A stretch of 38,931 bases of DNA from a virus. This document shows positions 30,660 to 38,931 of this stretch, piece by piece; positions within the stretch are counted from its first letter, which is position 1, and each line of letters opens with the position of its first letter. Location of the stretch: positions 1 through 38,931 of the IMG/VR virus record IMGVR_UViG_3300047463_000043; one strand, given 5' to 3'. The notes under the pieces were generated by a model, which searched no databases, was not told where the DNA came from, and saw only the letters and a program-made list of their open reading frames with translations. The translations under genes were made by a program, and so were the position numbers.

Positions 30660-31057
30660 AGGAAGCAATCCTGATAAGAACAAGCGATGATGGTAAGCAG
30701 ACATTAGGTGCTTTAACCATTGTCGGAACTGACTTCGGATGCAAGACCATTGAAAGACCATACATAAATAACCGTAATAATATCAGTTGTATTCCAAAAG
30801 GTGTATATACTTGTAAGTGGACAAAGAGTCCTCGTTTGGGTAGGAATACTTATGAGGTATTAAACGTACCAATGCGATCGGGAATAAGAATACACCCGGC
30901 TAACTATGCGTATGAACTGCACGGATGTATTGCTTTGGGTTCAGCTTATAAGGATTTGAACTTGGATGGTTTGAATGATGTTGTGCATAGTGGCGAAACT
31001 TTGCGTAAATTTGAGGAACTATTAAACGGAGAAGATTTAACTTTAACAATAAAATAG
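30656..31057 (+). CDS. DUF5675-like phage protein (copy 2)
   Basis: 133 residues; the CIPKGVY, RIHPANY and ELHGCIALG blocks are unchanged from copy 1. About eight substitutions lie mostly in the N-terminal third (I9T, K24V, the YINNRNN region) and at the end. The invariant His/Cys-containing core suggests these residues matter. Same 4-nt overlap upstream and 1-base gap downstream. Lysis role inferred from neighbours only. Confidence 0.8.
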   Translation: MKEAILIRTSDDGKQTLGALTIVGTDFGCKTIERPYINNRNNISCIPKGVYTCKWTKSPRLGRNTYEVLNVPMRSGIRIHPANYAYELHGCIALGSAYKDLNLDGLNDVVHSGETLRKFEELLNGEDLTLTIK

Positions 31058-31058
31058 T

Positions 31059-31229
31059 ATGAAAAACTGGAAAACAACTGTTGCTGGTCTATTGACTGCG
31101 GTAGCATTACCGACATTGGAGATGATTTCTAACGGCACTACAAACGGCAAGACTATTGGTTTATCAATCGGTATAGCTTTTATCGGTTGGTTCGCTAAAG
31201 ATGCCGGAGTAAGCGGAACTGAAAAGTAA
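31059..31229 (+). CDS. Small membrane protein of 56 residues (copy 2)
   Basis: Same frame, length and spacing as 746-916. Only R5K and I8V differ although several silent base changes are present, which is the pattern expected for a selected coding sequence. Weakly hydrophobic segments at about 8-22 and 33-45. Role unknown, possibly lysis-related. Confidence 0.7.
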   Translation: MKNWKTTVAGLLTAVALPTLEMISNGTTNGKTIGLSIGIAFIGWFAKDAGVSGTEK

Positions 31230-31234
31230 AAACA

Positions 31235-31744
31235 ATGATACTATCCACATCGGACTTCACAGGCTTTTATGAACTTTCATTATCAATCTATGACACACCA
31301 CGTCTTCAGGAAGCTATTGACCGTTACGAAAGGTATTACCTTGTCCGCCTTTTTGGTCTTACGATGGCTGATAGTTTTATTGCTGACCTTGTTAACGGTG
31401 AGCCTGTTAATCCCGATTATCTTACTTTATTCAACGTATTGGATTACGAAGATGAGTGTCATCTCTTTCAAAGTAAGGGTATTAAAGACATCTTAAAGGC
31501 TTGTGTTTATTATCATTATATCAGCGAGAAAGCGGTTCGTGACTCTCAAAGCGGAGTGGTAAAGACCGAAGCTGAAGTAGGCAGAATCGTGTCTTTTGAT
31601 AACACGCATAGGTCAGCAGAGATACGTTTCAACGGAATGCTTGAGAGCTGGGAAGCCATTCAAAAGTATTGCATTGAGCATTCAGGTACTTACCCTGATT
31701 TCAAAGGCAAACACGAATACACGAAATACAGTAGTTTGTTATGA
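31235..31744 (+). CDS. DUF6712-like head-tail connector protein (copy 2)
   Basis: 169 residues; differs from 922-1431 at about five positions (including D/S to N/P near residue 58 and Y to F near 66). Most base differences are silent, so purifying selection is strong, as expected for a protein fitting both portal and tail. Ends with the same ATGA overlap. Confidence 0.7.
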   Translation: MILSTSDFTGFYELSLSIYDTPRLQEAIDRYERYYLVRLFGLTMADSFIADLVNGEPVNPDYLTLFNVLDYEDECHLFQSKGIKDILKACVYYHYISEKAVRDSQSGVVKTEAEVGRIVSFDNTHRSAEIRFNGMLESWEAIQKYCIEHSGTYPDFKGKHEYTKYSSLL

Positions 31745-31842
31745 TTGACAAGGAGTCTTTAGAGATTGTTTCTTTTGTTGTGATAATGGCTTTTTTATTC
31801 ATCGTTTATCAATGGTGGGAAGACCGCAATCCTTTTGAGTAA
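31741..31842 (+). CDS. 33-residue single-pass membrane peptide (copy 2)
   Basis: Frame, length and overlap as in copy 1, with V9I and A22V inside the hydrophobic core and unchanged WWEDRNPFE tail. Conservation of the open frame in both copies supports expression. Function unknown. Confidence 0.6.
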   Translation: MIDKESLEIVSFVVIMAFLFIVYQWWEDRNPFE

Positions 31843-31847
31843 ATTTA

Positions 31848-32585
31848 ATGACCTACAAGAAAGACATTACCGAGATACTTCAAAACCTCATTGCACAGTT
31901 TAATCATTGGTGCAATGTCAATGATTGGACTGAAAGTGGAGGAATTATTAATATCCAATTAGATGATGTAAAGTGGTTGCAGACTGATTGGATATTTGAG
32001 TTCAATTGCCGGACTGTCGAAGACATGAATATACACGGTGTTGAATGCGTGGTAACGTATGTCGGAGATAATTATATAACAATCAAAGGAGTTAAGGAAA
32101 CACTGGTATCTTTCAATGATCCAATTATCTATGCTCCGATGCTTTATTTCTTTCACGGCACACCTATCGCAATAGGTGCTGAACTGAATAAGATAAACGA
32201 TGCGAGTAACAAGACTCCGATGATTTGGATGATGGAGAACTTCCAAGAGAGGTTCATTGATGATCCATTAGACCGACACGAAAGAGAAACCACTCTACGT
32301 TTGTTTTTCCTTACCCAAGCCAACCATACCCAATGGATTACCCAACAAGCTTATGACCATTGTATAACTCCGATGAGAAGGTTAATGGAGATATTTGTGG
32401 AAGCGGTAAAGAATGATGGTACTTTCGATGTTACGGATTTGACTTATAATGTCTATAATTACGCAAAATTCGGGGTATATATCAATGAGAAGGGAATGCC
32501 GACAAATAAGTTCGCAGACAACCTTTCGGGTGTAGAGATGGCTTTCACTTTAAAAAGGTACAAACCTGATTGTTGCGACTGTTGA
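31848..32585 (+). CDS. Head-tail joining or tail-completion protein, unassigned family (copy 2)
   Basis: 245 residues with five substitutions relative to 1535-2272 (such as M17Q and I25N) and the same KPDCCDC C-terminus. Many silent changes show the protein is under constraint. Probably a neck or tail-completion protein by position; no domain recognised. Confidence 0.6.
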   Translation: MTYKKDITEILQNLIAQFNHWCNVNDWTESGGIINIQLDDVKWLQTDWIFEFNCRTVEDMNIHGVECVVTYVGDNYITIKGVKETLVSFNDPIIYAPMLYFFHGTPIAIGAELNKINDASNKTPMIWMMENFQERFIDDPLDRHERETTLRLFFLTQANHTQWITQQAYDHCITPMRRLMEIFVEAVKNDGTFDVTDLTYNVYNYAKFGVYINEKGMPTNKFADNLSGVEMAFTLKRYKPDCCDC

Positions 32586-32605
32586 TTTTATTTGACTATA
32601 AAAAC

Positions 32606-32635
32606 TTGCAGAAAAAGAAATTATTTATAACTTTG
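32606..32635 (+). promoter_or_regulatory. Bacteroidota-type promoter for the tail tube gene (copy 2)
   Basis: TTG (32606-32608), 19 bases, TAACTTTG (32628-32635): same elements and spacing as copy 1, while the surrounding bases show small differences. Conservation supports function. Confidence 0.75.
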
Positions 32636-32663
32636 TATTACTAACTCAAATTAAAAAAAAACA

Positions 32664-33623
32664 ATGTGTACTTGCAAACAAGGTATCGCCAATACAGGCA
32701 CTCCTAACTGTTCGACTTCAATCGAAGTTCCAGTAAAACTTTTTGTTCAATCTCTCTATGATTCCGAAGGAAACAAGAATATGATTGACCTTTCAACCAT
32801 CGCTTCTCCTGAAGATTTGGACAATGCGTTCTTTTCAGCAATGATTAACGATAGCGATGTTTCAAAGCGACTTTTCCCATTCCCAAAGATGAAGAATGTG
32901 GAAAATACTCGTGGGGAAAACCGTGTTGAATCATTTAAAGATGGTTCTAAACTTTACATCGGTCAAGGTACTCGCACCTTTAAGGCTCTTATAGTTGGTA
33001 AAGAAGCGACTCCGCAACTTGCCGGTAAGCTTGAATCTCTCCGTTGCACCGATTTCGGTATTTATATGGCTGGGCAGACTGGTTCTTTCATCGGTAGCGA
33101 TGCGACTGATGGTTATCTTCAGCCGATTAACATTGACCAAGACTCTTTCTCTGCGAAATATATGCCTCCAACGGATGATGCGGTACAAAAGATTGAGATT
33201 TCTTTCGACTTTGATGTGACCGAATACGATCAAAACCTCCGTGCTATCCAAGCTGAAGAAATGACTTGCGATGTTCGTGAGCTTCGTGGTCTTTTGGATG
33301 TATATTACAACGTAAACTCTTGCACTACGACCACAATGGTGATTGACCTTTATACCGACTTTGGTACTGCGTTGAACCGCATCCCTGTCGAAGGTCTTGT
33401 TGCAAGTGACTTCATCTCTTCCGATACTTCAGCAACGGCTGAAATATACAACATCACTCACACACAGGATGATTCAATCAGCGTAAGTGAGAGTGCGACT
33501 GTTCCGGGCAGATACACCTTGACATATAGCGGTGCGGTAAGTGCTGATAAATATCAGGTTCTTTGCGCCAAGGATGGCTTTGATTTCACTCCGATGTTGA
33601 ATGTTCAGGCTACCGTTGCCTAA
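32664..33623 (+). CDS. Major tail (tube) protein candidate (copy 2)
   Basis: 319 residues, MCTCKQG start conserved. Residues about 75-215 are almost identical to copy 1, while residues about 43-75 and the beta-rich C-terminal part (about 217-319) carry most changes, e.g. the stretch after SSDT. That fits a conserved tube body with a more variable surface-exposed Ig-like domain. Flanked by the same promoter and terminator. Confidence 0.65.
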   Translation: MCTCKQGIANTGTPNCSTSIEVPVKLFVQSLYDSEGNKNMIDLSTIASPEDLDNAFFSAMINDSDVSKRLFPFPKMKNVENTRGENRVESFKDGSKLYIGQGTRTFKALIVGKEATPQLAGKLESLRCTDFGIYMAGQTGSFIGSDATDGYLQPINIDQDSFSAKYMPPTDDAVQKIEISFDFDVTEYDQNLRAIQAEEMTCDVRELRGLLDVYYNVNSCTTTTMVIDLYTDFGTALNRIPVEGLVASDFISSDTSATAEIYNITHTQDDSISVSESATVPGRYTLTYSGAVSADKYQVLCAKDGFDFTPMLNVQATVA

Positions 33624-33645
33624 TTAAAAAAGGGTTAGTAAAATG

Positions 33646-33680
33646 GAGGGGGAGGTGGTGTTCACTTCCCCCTTATTTTT
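33646..33680 (+). terminator. Intrinsic terminator after the tail tube gene (copy 2)
   Basis: Stem GGGGGAGGTG (33648-33657) with CACTTCCCCC (33663-33672), loop GTGTT, tail TTATTTTT, as in copy 1. The next ATG starts at the base after the T-tract. Sequence similarity between the copies collapses right after this point. Confidence 0.9.
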
Positions 33681-34163
33681 ATGTTAGATAAAATAAACGA
33701 AATATACAAAAGTGTCCGAAGATTAACTGGACAATATCTTGGTAAAAAGGCATTAAAGGATAGGGAATTAAAAAAATCCATTGCCGATTTAAACCGAGAA
33801 CAATTGCTTTCAGGTAGAGGTGCGGATGGCGAATATCTACCAAGATATGTGGATGATCCGTACTTTAAATCAGTAGAGAGTGCAACAAGATATGAGCAAT
33901 GGAAAGCTACAATATCAATAGGTGAAAAACCAACAGGAGTGATGGATTTTTATATTGATGGTACTTTTCATAGAACAATTAAATTTGTAAAAGATGATGA
34001 GGGGTTCACTACTAAATCCGATTCATCTATTATATCTTCGGTTCAGTCAAAAACAAATAATCAAGCACTTGGTATAAATGAAACATCTATTGAGCAAATC
34101 ATACCGGAAGTTACTGAATATCTTCAATCAATACTGCTTACGGAAATACAAAAAAACATTTAA
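33681..34163 (+). CDS. Minor tail/neck protein, replaced allele (copy 2 variant)
   Basis: 160 residues at the same place as the 149-residue protein of copy 1 but nearly unrelated in sequence. Shared elements are few: LDKI/IDKV start, DLNREQLLSGRGADGEYL versus the NRxQ...GINADEE stretch, and FHRTIKFVKDDEGF versus FYRSMKFEKDDESF. Both are probably distant members of one family that exchange by recombination. The copy 2 DNA here looks more AT-rich. The 3' end overlaps the next frame by 86 nt. Confidence 0.6.
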   Translation: MLDKINEIYKSVRRLTGQYLGKKALKDRELKKSIADLNREQLLSGRGADGEYLPRYVDDPYFKSVESATRYEQWKATISIGEKPTGVMDFYIDGTFHRTIKFVKDDEGFTTKSDSSIISSVQSKTNNQALGINETSIEQIIPEVTEYLQSILLTEIQKNI

Positions 34164-34632
34164 GAATAAGTGCTTTACAAGTATAGATGAATTACCTATT
34201 TATAATTGGTTTAAAATACACGAAACGAGTTCACTTGAGTATTTATTAAAAAGCAGACATAAGTTAAATATCATAGAAAAGGTATTGATAAGTGAAGTAT
34301 GGAAAAAGTTATACTCTCAATACATTAATCAGTTTGGATTTAGTGAAAAATTTCTTGAAATAATATATAAAAAGAGAGAGATTGCATTATTAAAAGTTGA
34401 TTACATAACTACTTCGGATAAGAGTCTAAAGGTCTTTATACAAATAGCAGAAAAGGAACTTGAAGAAATGAACGGTGCTGATGTTGACTTCTATGAATCT
34501 AAAAGTATGTTAGAGAAGAATTTAGGCTTTTATATTGATATACATAAAATGACCGTTGCTGAATACTATTCACATTTTCAAGTCGCTAAAAAAATAAAAC
34601 CAAATGAAAGACATCAGGGGAGAATATCGTAA
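34078..34632 (+). CDS. Possible tail-assembly chaperone; start uncertain, overlaps upstream frame (copy 2)
   Basis: Up to 184 residues. As in copy 1, no ATG, GTG or TTG lies between the upstream stop and the conserved SIDELPIYNWF block, so translation must begin inside the upstream gene or by frameshift from it. The upstream gene ends with a run of seven A (CAA AAA AAC) before ATT TAA. Residues ~30-75 differ from copy 1 and the last ~110 are almost identical, marking the end of the divergent patch. Confidence 0.6.
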   Translation: MKHLLSKSYRKLLNIFNQYCLRKYKKTFKNKCFTSIDELPIYNWFKIHETSSLEYLLKSRHKLNIIEKVLISEVWKKLYSQYINQFGFSEKFLEIIYKKREIALLKVDYITTSDKSLKVFIQIAEKELEEMNGADVDFYESKSMLEKNLGFYIDIHKMTVAEYYSHFQVAKKIKPNERHQGRIS

Positions 34633-34759
34633 ATTAATAGACCTTGAACGAGAACTCATTCACAAGCTTGAAGTAGTTCGTGAACGGATGAAACTTTATC
34701 AAACAGGAGAGCATATCAAATCAAAAAGAGTGTACGCAAAACCATATAAATTAAAGTAA
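34604..34759 (+). CDS. Small basic helical protein before the tape measure (copy 2)
   Basis: 51 residues, identical start context (CCAAATGAAAGAC) and one substitution (I21V) relative to 4252-4407. It overlaps the upstream gene by 29 nt and the tape measure by one base, as in copy 1. Function unknown; a chaperone-associated role is possible. Confidence 0.6.
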   Translation: MKDIRGEYRKLIDLERELIHKLEVVRERMKLYQTGEHIKSKRVYAKPYKLK

Positions 34760-37269
34760 TGGCTGAAGGTAAAAAGATAAAATACGAAGACTTATTCGAT
34801 CCAAATCTTGACAATCAAGTTAAAGAACTTGAAGCGACATTTAAATCGCTTAAAGATTCTTTAAAAGAGTTTGTTGCATTGACTGGTAAGCAGATAAAAG
34901 TTATTAATGTAAAAACCGCAGAAGATGTTGAGAAACTCGCTAAAGGTATCAACGATGTTGAAGAAGCAACAAAGTCATTAAAGATTGTAGAGGATGAAGA
35001 AATAAAAGCTAAATTGAGATGGAAGGAAGCAGAAAAAGAAAGGACTGCAATTCTTAAAGCACAAGTAAAAGAACAACAAGCTGCGATAGGAAGTATCGAA
35101 CAAATGAGAGCAAAGCTTTCATCGATTACAATTGAATGGGCAAAATTAAGCAAAGAAGAGAGGGAAAATTCAGCAAGGGGCAAAGAACTTGTAGCATCAA
35201 AAAAACAACTAACCGAAGAACTAAAGAAGTTAGAAGCTGCTACTGGAGATCATCGTAGGAATGTGGGTAACTATACTGAAGCTTTAAAAGGAATACCCGG
35301 CCCAATTGGTGCAGTAGTTAATTCTGCAATTTCAATGGGTAAAGAATTGTGGGCATTGGCTATGAATCCTGTCGCAATTACAATTACTGCAATTGTTGGT
35401 GCTTTATATCTTTTATACGAAGCCTTTACATTTACTGATACAGGCTCTAATAAAATGAAAGCTATGATGACAAATCTATCCGATGGATTTGACAAGCTGA
35501 AATTTAAATTAGGTTCAATGTTAACAGGGGAAGGTAGTTTTCAAGGAGTCATTGATGCTTTAGGTCAAATGACAACAGGCTTTAATAGTTCAGCTACCGC
35601 TGCACAAGTTTATATAAATGTTTTAGATGATGTTGAGGATAGGGAAACGGCTTACATTTCAAAGTCAGCAGAGAATAGAAATAAGATAGCTAAACTTGAA
35701 TTTATTGCATCCGATCCTTCGGAGTTAAAAGCACGAAGAATTAAAGCACTTGACGATGCTATTAAACTTCAAGAGGAAGAAGCTAAAAAAGCGGTTGAAT
35801 TTGCTCAAAAGAAATACGATGCCGAAGTATTTAGAATAGCTACAACATTAAATATCAAAGGTGATGAAATCAAAAGGATAGTTTCATTGGATGATGTTCA
35901 GCAGATGAATGAAGCCAAAAAAAATAAAGCGATTCGTGACCTTATGGAGTTTGACAAAGGGGAAAGATTAAAACTACTTGAAGAATTGAACAAAGGTGTT
36001 ATAGATGCTGATACTAAACAATATGAAGAAACTAAAGCCAACAATAAGAAGAAAGAAAAGCTGCTTATGGACTTGGATAAAATAGAAGAGGATAGAAGAA
36101 AGAAGGCAGAGGAAAAGAGAAGGAAAGAAGAAGAAGCTAAACTCAAACAAATAGCTGATGAAGAAAAGAGGAAAGCCGATTTAAAGGCTTTCTACAATAA
36201 ATCTATCCAAGACCAAGTATTCGCTTTGGAAACGGAGCAAATGGATTTGGAGAACAAGCAAGGTGAACTATCCTTCCAGCAAAAGATTGACTTTGAAAAT
36301 AGAAAGTATGCTTGGATGATTCAAAAAGCCGACCTGACTTATGATGAATTAGAGAGGTTAAGGGTTGAACACGAGAAGCGACTCAAAGAGATTATGGGTG
36401 GAGAAGGCGATGGAGGTGCGGAATTCCAAAACGCAATGAAAGAATTGGAGGATTGGAAGAAGGTTGAGCAACAAAAAAGAGAAGACCAAATCAAAGAGAT
36501 TGAGCAGACCGCTTCACAAATCTACGATGCGATTAAAAAAGGTCTTGAAGATAGGGCGAAACTCCAACAAGACTACGATCAAAAAGCCATCGACCAACAA
36601 AAGAATATGGTTGATAGACAGGCTAAATTAGCATCGGAAGGTAGAGAGAATGCCCTTGCAGATGCAGAAGCACAACTTGCGAAGGCTGAAAGGAAGAAGT
36701 TAGATGATGCTAAAAAGGCACAAAGGCAACAAGAATCGTTGGAATTGGCGAAGGTTTTTCTTAATTTAGTGGCTGAATACTCAAAGGATAATCCGAACAA
36801 CGCAACCGCCAAAGCACTCGCAATGACTCTTATAGCTAAAGGAATTTCCAAGAGTATTGCCGGAGCATTTGCAACAGGTGTTGAAAATTTAGATGGAGAA
36901 GGAACGGAAACCTCCGACTCAAATATCGCTTTGCTTTCTAAAGGCGAGTCGGTAATTACGGCAAGAGGAACGAGAAACAATCCCGGTCTTGCTACGGCAA
37001 TGAACAAAGGAATGGTTGATGAATACTTTCAACAGGTTTATTTACCTCAATTCTCTGCCTCTAATCGTTTAGACATTCCAAAAGGTGAACAAGTCAACAA
37101 TGCTTTATTTAGTGTTTTAAATCACAAATTAACTGCATTAGAAACGGCAATTAAAGAAAAGCCAGTATCAACCACTAAATTAAACGGCTTGGGAGAGTGG
37201 ACTGAAGAAGTCCAAAGTAACAACATTCGTATCATTACGCATCATCGTAAAGGGAGAAACCGCTTCTAA
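34759..37269 (+). CDS. Tail tape measure protein (copy 2)
   Basis: 836 residues, eight fewer than copy 1. The first ~190 residues are moderately diverged, residues about 195-300 (around the hydrophobic segment, here MNPVAITITAIVGALYLLYEAF) are strongly diverged, and from about residue 440 to the end the protein is almost identical. The shift is from recombination or fast change rather than frame damage, since the frame stays open. Eight residues of helix would alter tail length only slightly. Confidence 0.85.
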   Translation: MAEGKKIKYEDLFDPNLDNQVKELEATFKSLKDSLKEFVALTGKQIKVINVKTAEDVEKLAKGINDVEEATKSLKIVEDEEIKAKLRWKEAEKERTAILKAQVKEQQAAIGSIEQMRAKLSSITIEWAKLSKEERENSARGKELVASKKQLTEELKKLEAATGDHRRNVGNYTEALKGIPGPIGAVVNSAISMGKELWALAMNPVAITITAIVGALYLLYEAFTFTDTGSNKMKAMMTNLSDGFDKLKFKLGSMLTGEGSFQGVIDALGQMTTGFNSSATAAQVYINVLDDVEDRETAYISKSAENRNKIAKLEFIASDPSELKARRIKALDDAIKLQEEEAKKAVEFAQKKYDAEVFRIATTLNIKGDEIKRIVSLDDVQQMNEAKKNKAIRDLMEFDKGERLKLLEELNKGVIDADTKQYEETKANNKKKEKLLMDLDKIEEDRRKKAEEKRRKEEEAKLKQIADEEKRKADLKAFYNKSIQDQVFALETEQMDLENKQGELSFQQKIDFENRKYAWMIQKADLTYDELERLRVEHEKRLKEIMGGEGDGGAEFQNAMKELEDWKKVEQQKREDQIKEIEQTASQIYDAIKKGLEDRAKLQQDYDQKAIDQQKNMVDRQAKLASEGRENALADAEAQLAKAERKKLDDAKKAQRQQESLELAKVFLNLVAEYSKDNPNNATAKALAMTLIAKGISKSIAGAFATGVENLDGEGTETSDSNIALLSKGESVITARGTRNNPGLATAMNKGMVDEYFQQVYLPQFSASNRLDIPKGEQVNNALFSVLNHKLTALETAIKEKPVSTTKLNGLGEWTEEVQSNNIRIITHHRKGRNRF

Positions 37270-38931
37270 TGATAGTCAGGCATCTTTTAAACGGAGTTGA
37301 GGTCAATCCGATAGATCGGAACGGTGTTTATATTGAGGTAAACTTCGACCAAGATGCTTTAATAAACCAAGTTAGACCGCACGTTGCAATAGGTAATCTT
37401 TACTTTGCAAGGGAGGATGTCGCTTTATTTAGGGATTACATTGATGCTGGAATAAATGGAACTGCGCCGGGTATCTTTGAAGGTCTTCCGTATGATATTG
37501 AAATTACCCATAATGATGGAAGTGTCAGGACTTTGAATTATTACGCAGACCTAACCGAAGGAATAAAGATTTCAAAGGATGGTGTTCAGGTGGGGATGAA
37601 GCTTTATGAGGGTTTGGATTGGCTTAATGACCGTGTGGATGGATTTACTTTTCAATCCATTTACGATTCGGGTGATGATGCTTTTAGAGAACTTGTAAAA
37701 TCGAAATATGTCTACGTGCCTTATGTGATTAACAATACCGTGACTGGTATGGAAGTATTCACAACGGTACTGACAATGACTACAACGGTTCTTCAAATAA
37801 TCAAAGAAATCACATCAATAGTAAAGCAAGTGGCTTTGTTGATTGCGGCTGATTTTGTAGGGGATATTGGTGTTATCATCGGACTCATTGTTGAACTTGC
37901 TTATGTGGCTTCAATGCTTGTCACTTTAGTAGGTCTTTTGACTGACTTTGTTTTGACTATTATTCAGCCGATTAAGTATCAAGTAGGGATGTATCTAAAT
38001 GACCTTCTTGACTTAACTTGTCAGCATTTAGGTTTATCTTATGACTCCGCTACGTTAAAGTCAGCACCTTTAAAAGACCTTGTTATCCTTCCGCAGAGGT
38101 ATGAATTGAAACCGATGAACGATGAGTTACAGTCTTATAACAAGGTATTAAATAACCTTGAGCAATTCATAACGATTTCATTGGCTATTGTGGATGGATT
38201 GAATGACTTTGCATTGGATATTATTACATTGATTTTCGATGCTATTCAAAACATTGTAGATAATATATTAGGCTTTGGTACGGACATCTTTTTAGGTAAA
38301 TTAAAAGGCTATCCATCGGTAGCCATTGCACAAGGATTTGGTGCGGTTGGTTTTCCTTCAGCGACTGGAGGGGATATTTTGATGTTGGCTAAACAACTCA
38401 TTAACGGAAAGATTGTCATTAAGAACGGCACTCTTTACATTGAGCCGAGAGATTATAACTTGAGTTCTGCTTTGTATCAGCTTCCTCCTGTTAGAAAGGA
38501 TTGGGTTGGATACAACACAAACGAATTTTATGCTACACAAATTTTCTCTTTTGCTAAAGATTTAAACGATAAGAATGTTATTGATAACTATATGGGTACT
38601 TCTTATGAAGTATATCAAAAGCCGGTCATAGTAAACGATGAAAGACTTGTCCTTACAAAGTCAATGAATCGGATTGATATTCCGTACGCAAGAGGGATAA
38701 ACAAAAAGTCCTTAACCGCACCTGAACAAATGGTTGGTTTTATGACTGGAGTAATGGGTGCTTTTGTTGATGGCTTTGAAGCGATTGTGAATGTGGGTAT
38801 AGATATAACTAATCTGCTTTTAAACATCGTTCCTGACATTTTAAACGCAATAACAGGACTGTTTACAGGGGTAATAAATTGGTTTATCGATCAAATCAAT
38901 TCCGTAATTACTCCTTTGGAGATTCCATACG
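37269..38931 (+). CDS. Large tail-tip/distal tail protein, cut off by window end (copy 2)
   Basis: The frame opened by ATG at 37269 stays open to the window end (554 codons), matching residues 1-554 of the 752-residue copy 1 protein. It is therefore a partial gene, not a pseudogene. The first ~285 residues and those after ~345 are close to copy 1; the stretch between (NNLEQFITISLAIVDGLND region) is different but similarly hydrophobic. Role as for copy 1. Confidence 0.8.
   Translation, partial: MIVRHLLNGVEVNPIDRNGVYIEVNFDQDALINQVRPHVAIGNLYFAREDVALFRDYIDAGINGTAPGIFEGLPYDIEITHNDGSVRTLNYYADLTEGIKISKDGVQVGMKLYEGLDWLNDRVDGFTFQSIYDSGDDAFRELVKSKYVYVPYVINNTVTGMEVFTTVLTMTTTVLQIIKEITSIVKQVALLIAADFVGDIGVIIGLIVELAYVASMLVTLVGLLTDFVLTIIQPIKYQVGMYLNDLLDLTCQHLGLSYDSATLKSAPLKDLVILPQRYELKPMNDELQSYNKVLNNLEQFITISLAIVDGLNDFALDIITLIFDAIQNIVDNILGFGTDIFLGKLKGYPSVAIAQGFGAVGFPSATGGDILMLAKQLINGKIVIKNGTLYIEPRDYNLSSALYQLPPVRKDWVGYNTNEFYATQIFSFAKDLNDKNVIDNYMGTSYEVYQKPVIVNDERLVLTKSMNRIDIPYARGINKKSLTAPEQMVGFMTGVMGAFVDGFEAIVNVGIDITNLLLNIVPDILNAITGLFTGVINWFIDQINSVITPLEIPY

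Larger units (their letters stand above)
30315..38931. repeat. Copy 2 of the 8.6-kb diverged direct duplication
   Basis: Same orientation and gene order as 1-8603, running off the window inside the tail-tip gene. It joins directly to the end of the capsid gene. The first ~120 bases are nearly identical to copy 1, later genes a few percent different at protein level, and three patches strongly different (33681-34170, 35290-35640, 38128-38275). See the findings for interpretation. Confidence 0.95.

Noticed and set aside
1-38931. Lysogeny module or integrase/attachment site beside the tRNA genes
   Set aside because: No integrase, excisionase or cI-like repressor was found; the tRNA copies are parts of the large duplication, not att repeats.

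Overview
The window is almost entirely tailed-phage DNA, most likely from a virus of a Bacteroidota host. The evidence for the host is: intergenic promoters fit the Bacteroidota consensus (TTTG or TTG, 19-20 bases, then TAnnTTTG); start codons lack Shine-Dalgarno sequences and sit behind A-rich leaders; the DNA is AT-rich; and several gene families (DUF6712-like connector, DUF5675-like protein, collagen-like/YadA-like fibre) are typical of Bacteroidota phages. The head genes (HK97-type portal, prohead protease, capsid) plus a long tape measure protein suggest a siphovirus-like particle. No integrase, cI-like repressor or DNA polymerase was found.

Layout: (1) 1-14548, plus strand: a capsid-distal terminator, tRNA-Met, a small membrane protein, a DUF5675-like protein and a second small membrane protein (possible lysis cassette), head-tail connector genes, a major tail tube candidate with its own promoter and terminator, possible tail-assembly chaperones in overlapping frames, tape measure, large tail-tip proteins, and a fibre with collagen-like repeats. 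(2) 14545-25082, minus strand: about 18 early/replication genes in several promoter-led groups. These include a metallophosphoesterase, a RecA-like ATPase, a PD-(D/E)XK nuclease, replication-initiation-like proteins, a helicase-methyltransferase fusion, a possible SSB, a NinG-like protein, a DUF3310 protein and a 107-nt tRNA-like element. (3) 25142-30300, plus strand: terminase small and large subunits, portal, prohead protease, capsid. (4) 30315-38931: a second, diverged copy of positions 1-8603, running off the window end inside the tail-tip gene.

The simplest reading is a circular or circularly permuted genome of about 30.3 kb whose contig runs once around and then about 8.6 kb further into a related variant. 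Tandem prophages or a real diverged duplication are alternatives. The two copies are mostly very similar but differ sharply at one gene after the tail-tube terminator, in part of the tape measure, and in a patch of the tail-tip protein.

Transcription appears to diverge from a 59-bp region at 25083-25141 (early leftward, late rightward) and converge at 14545-14548, where the two terminal genes overlap at their stop codons. Features most worth follow-up are the mosaic duplication, the overlapping-frame gene pair before the tape measure, the helicase-methyltransferase fusion, the atypical tRNA-like element beside iteron-like repeats, a structured early leader with a small ORF, and a recurring AAACAC-type leader motif.
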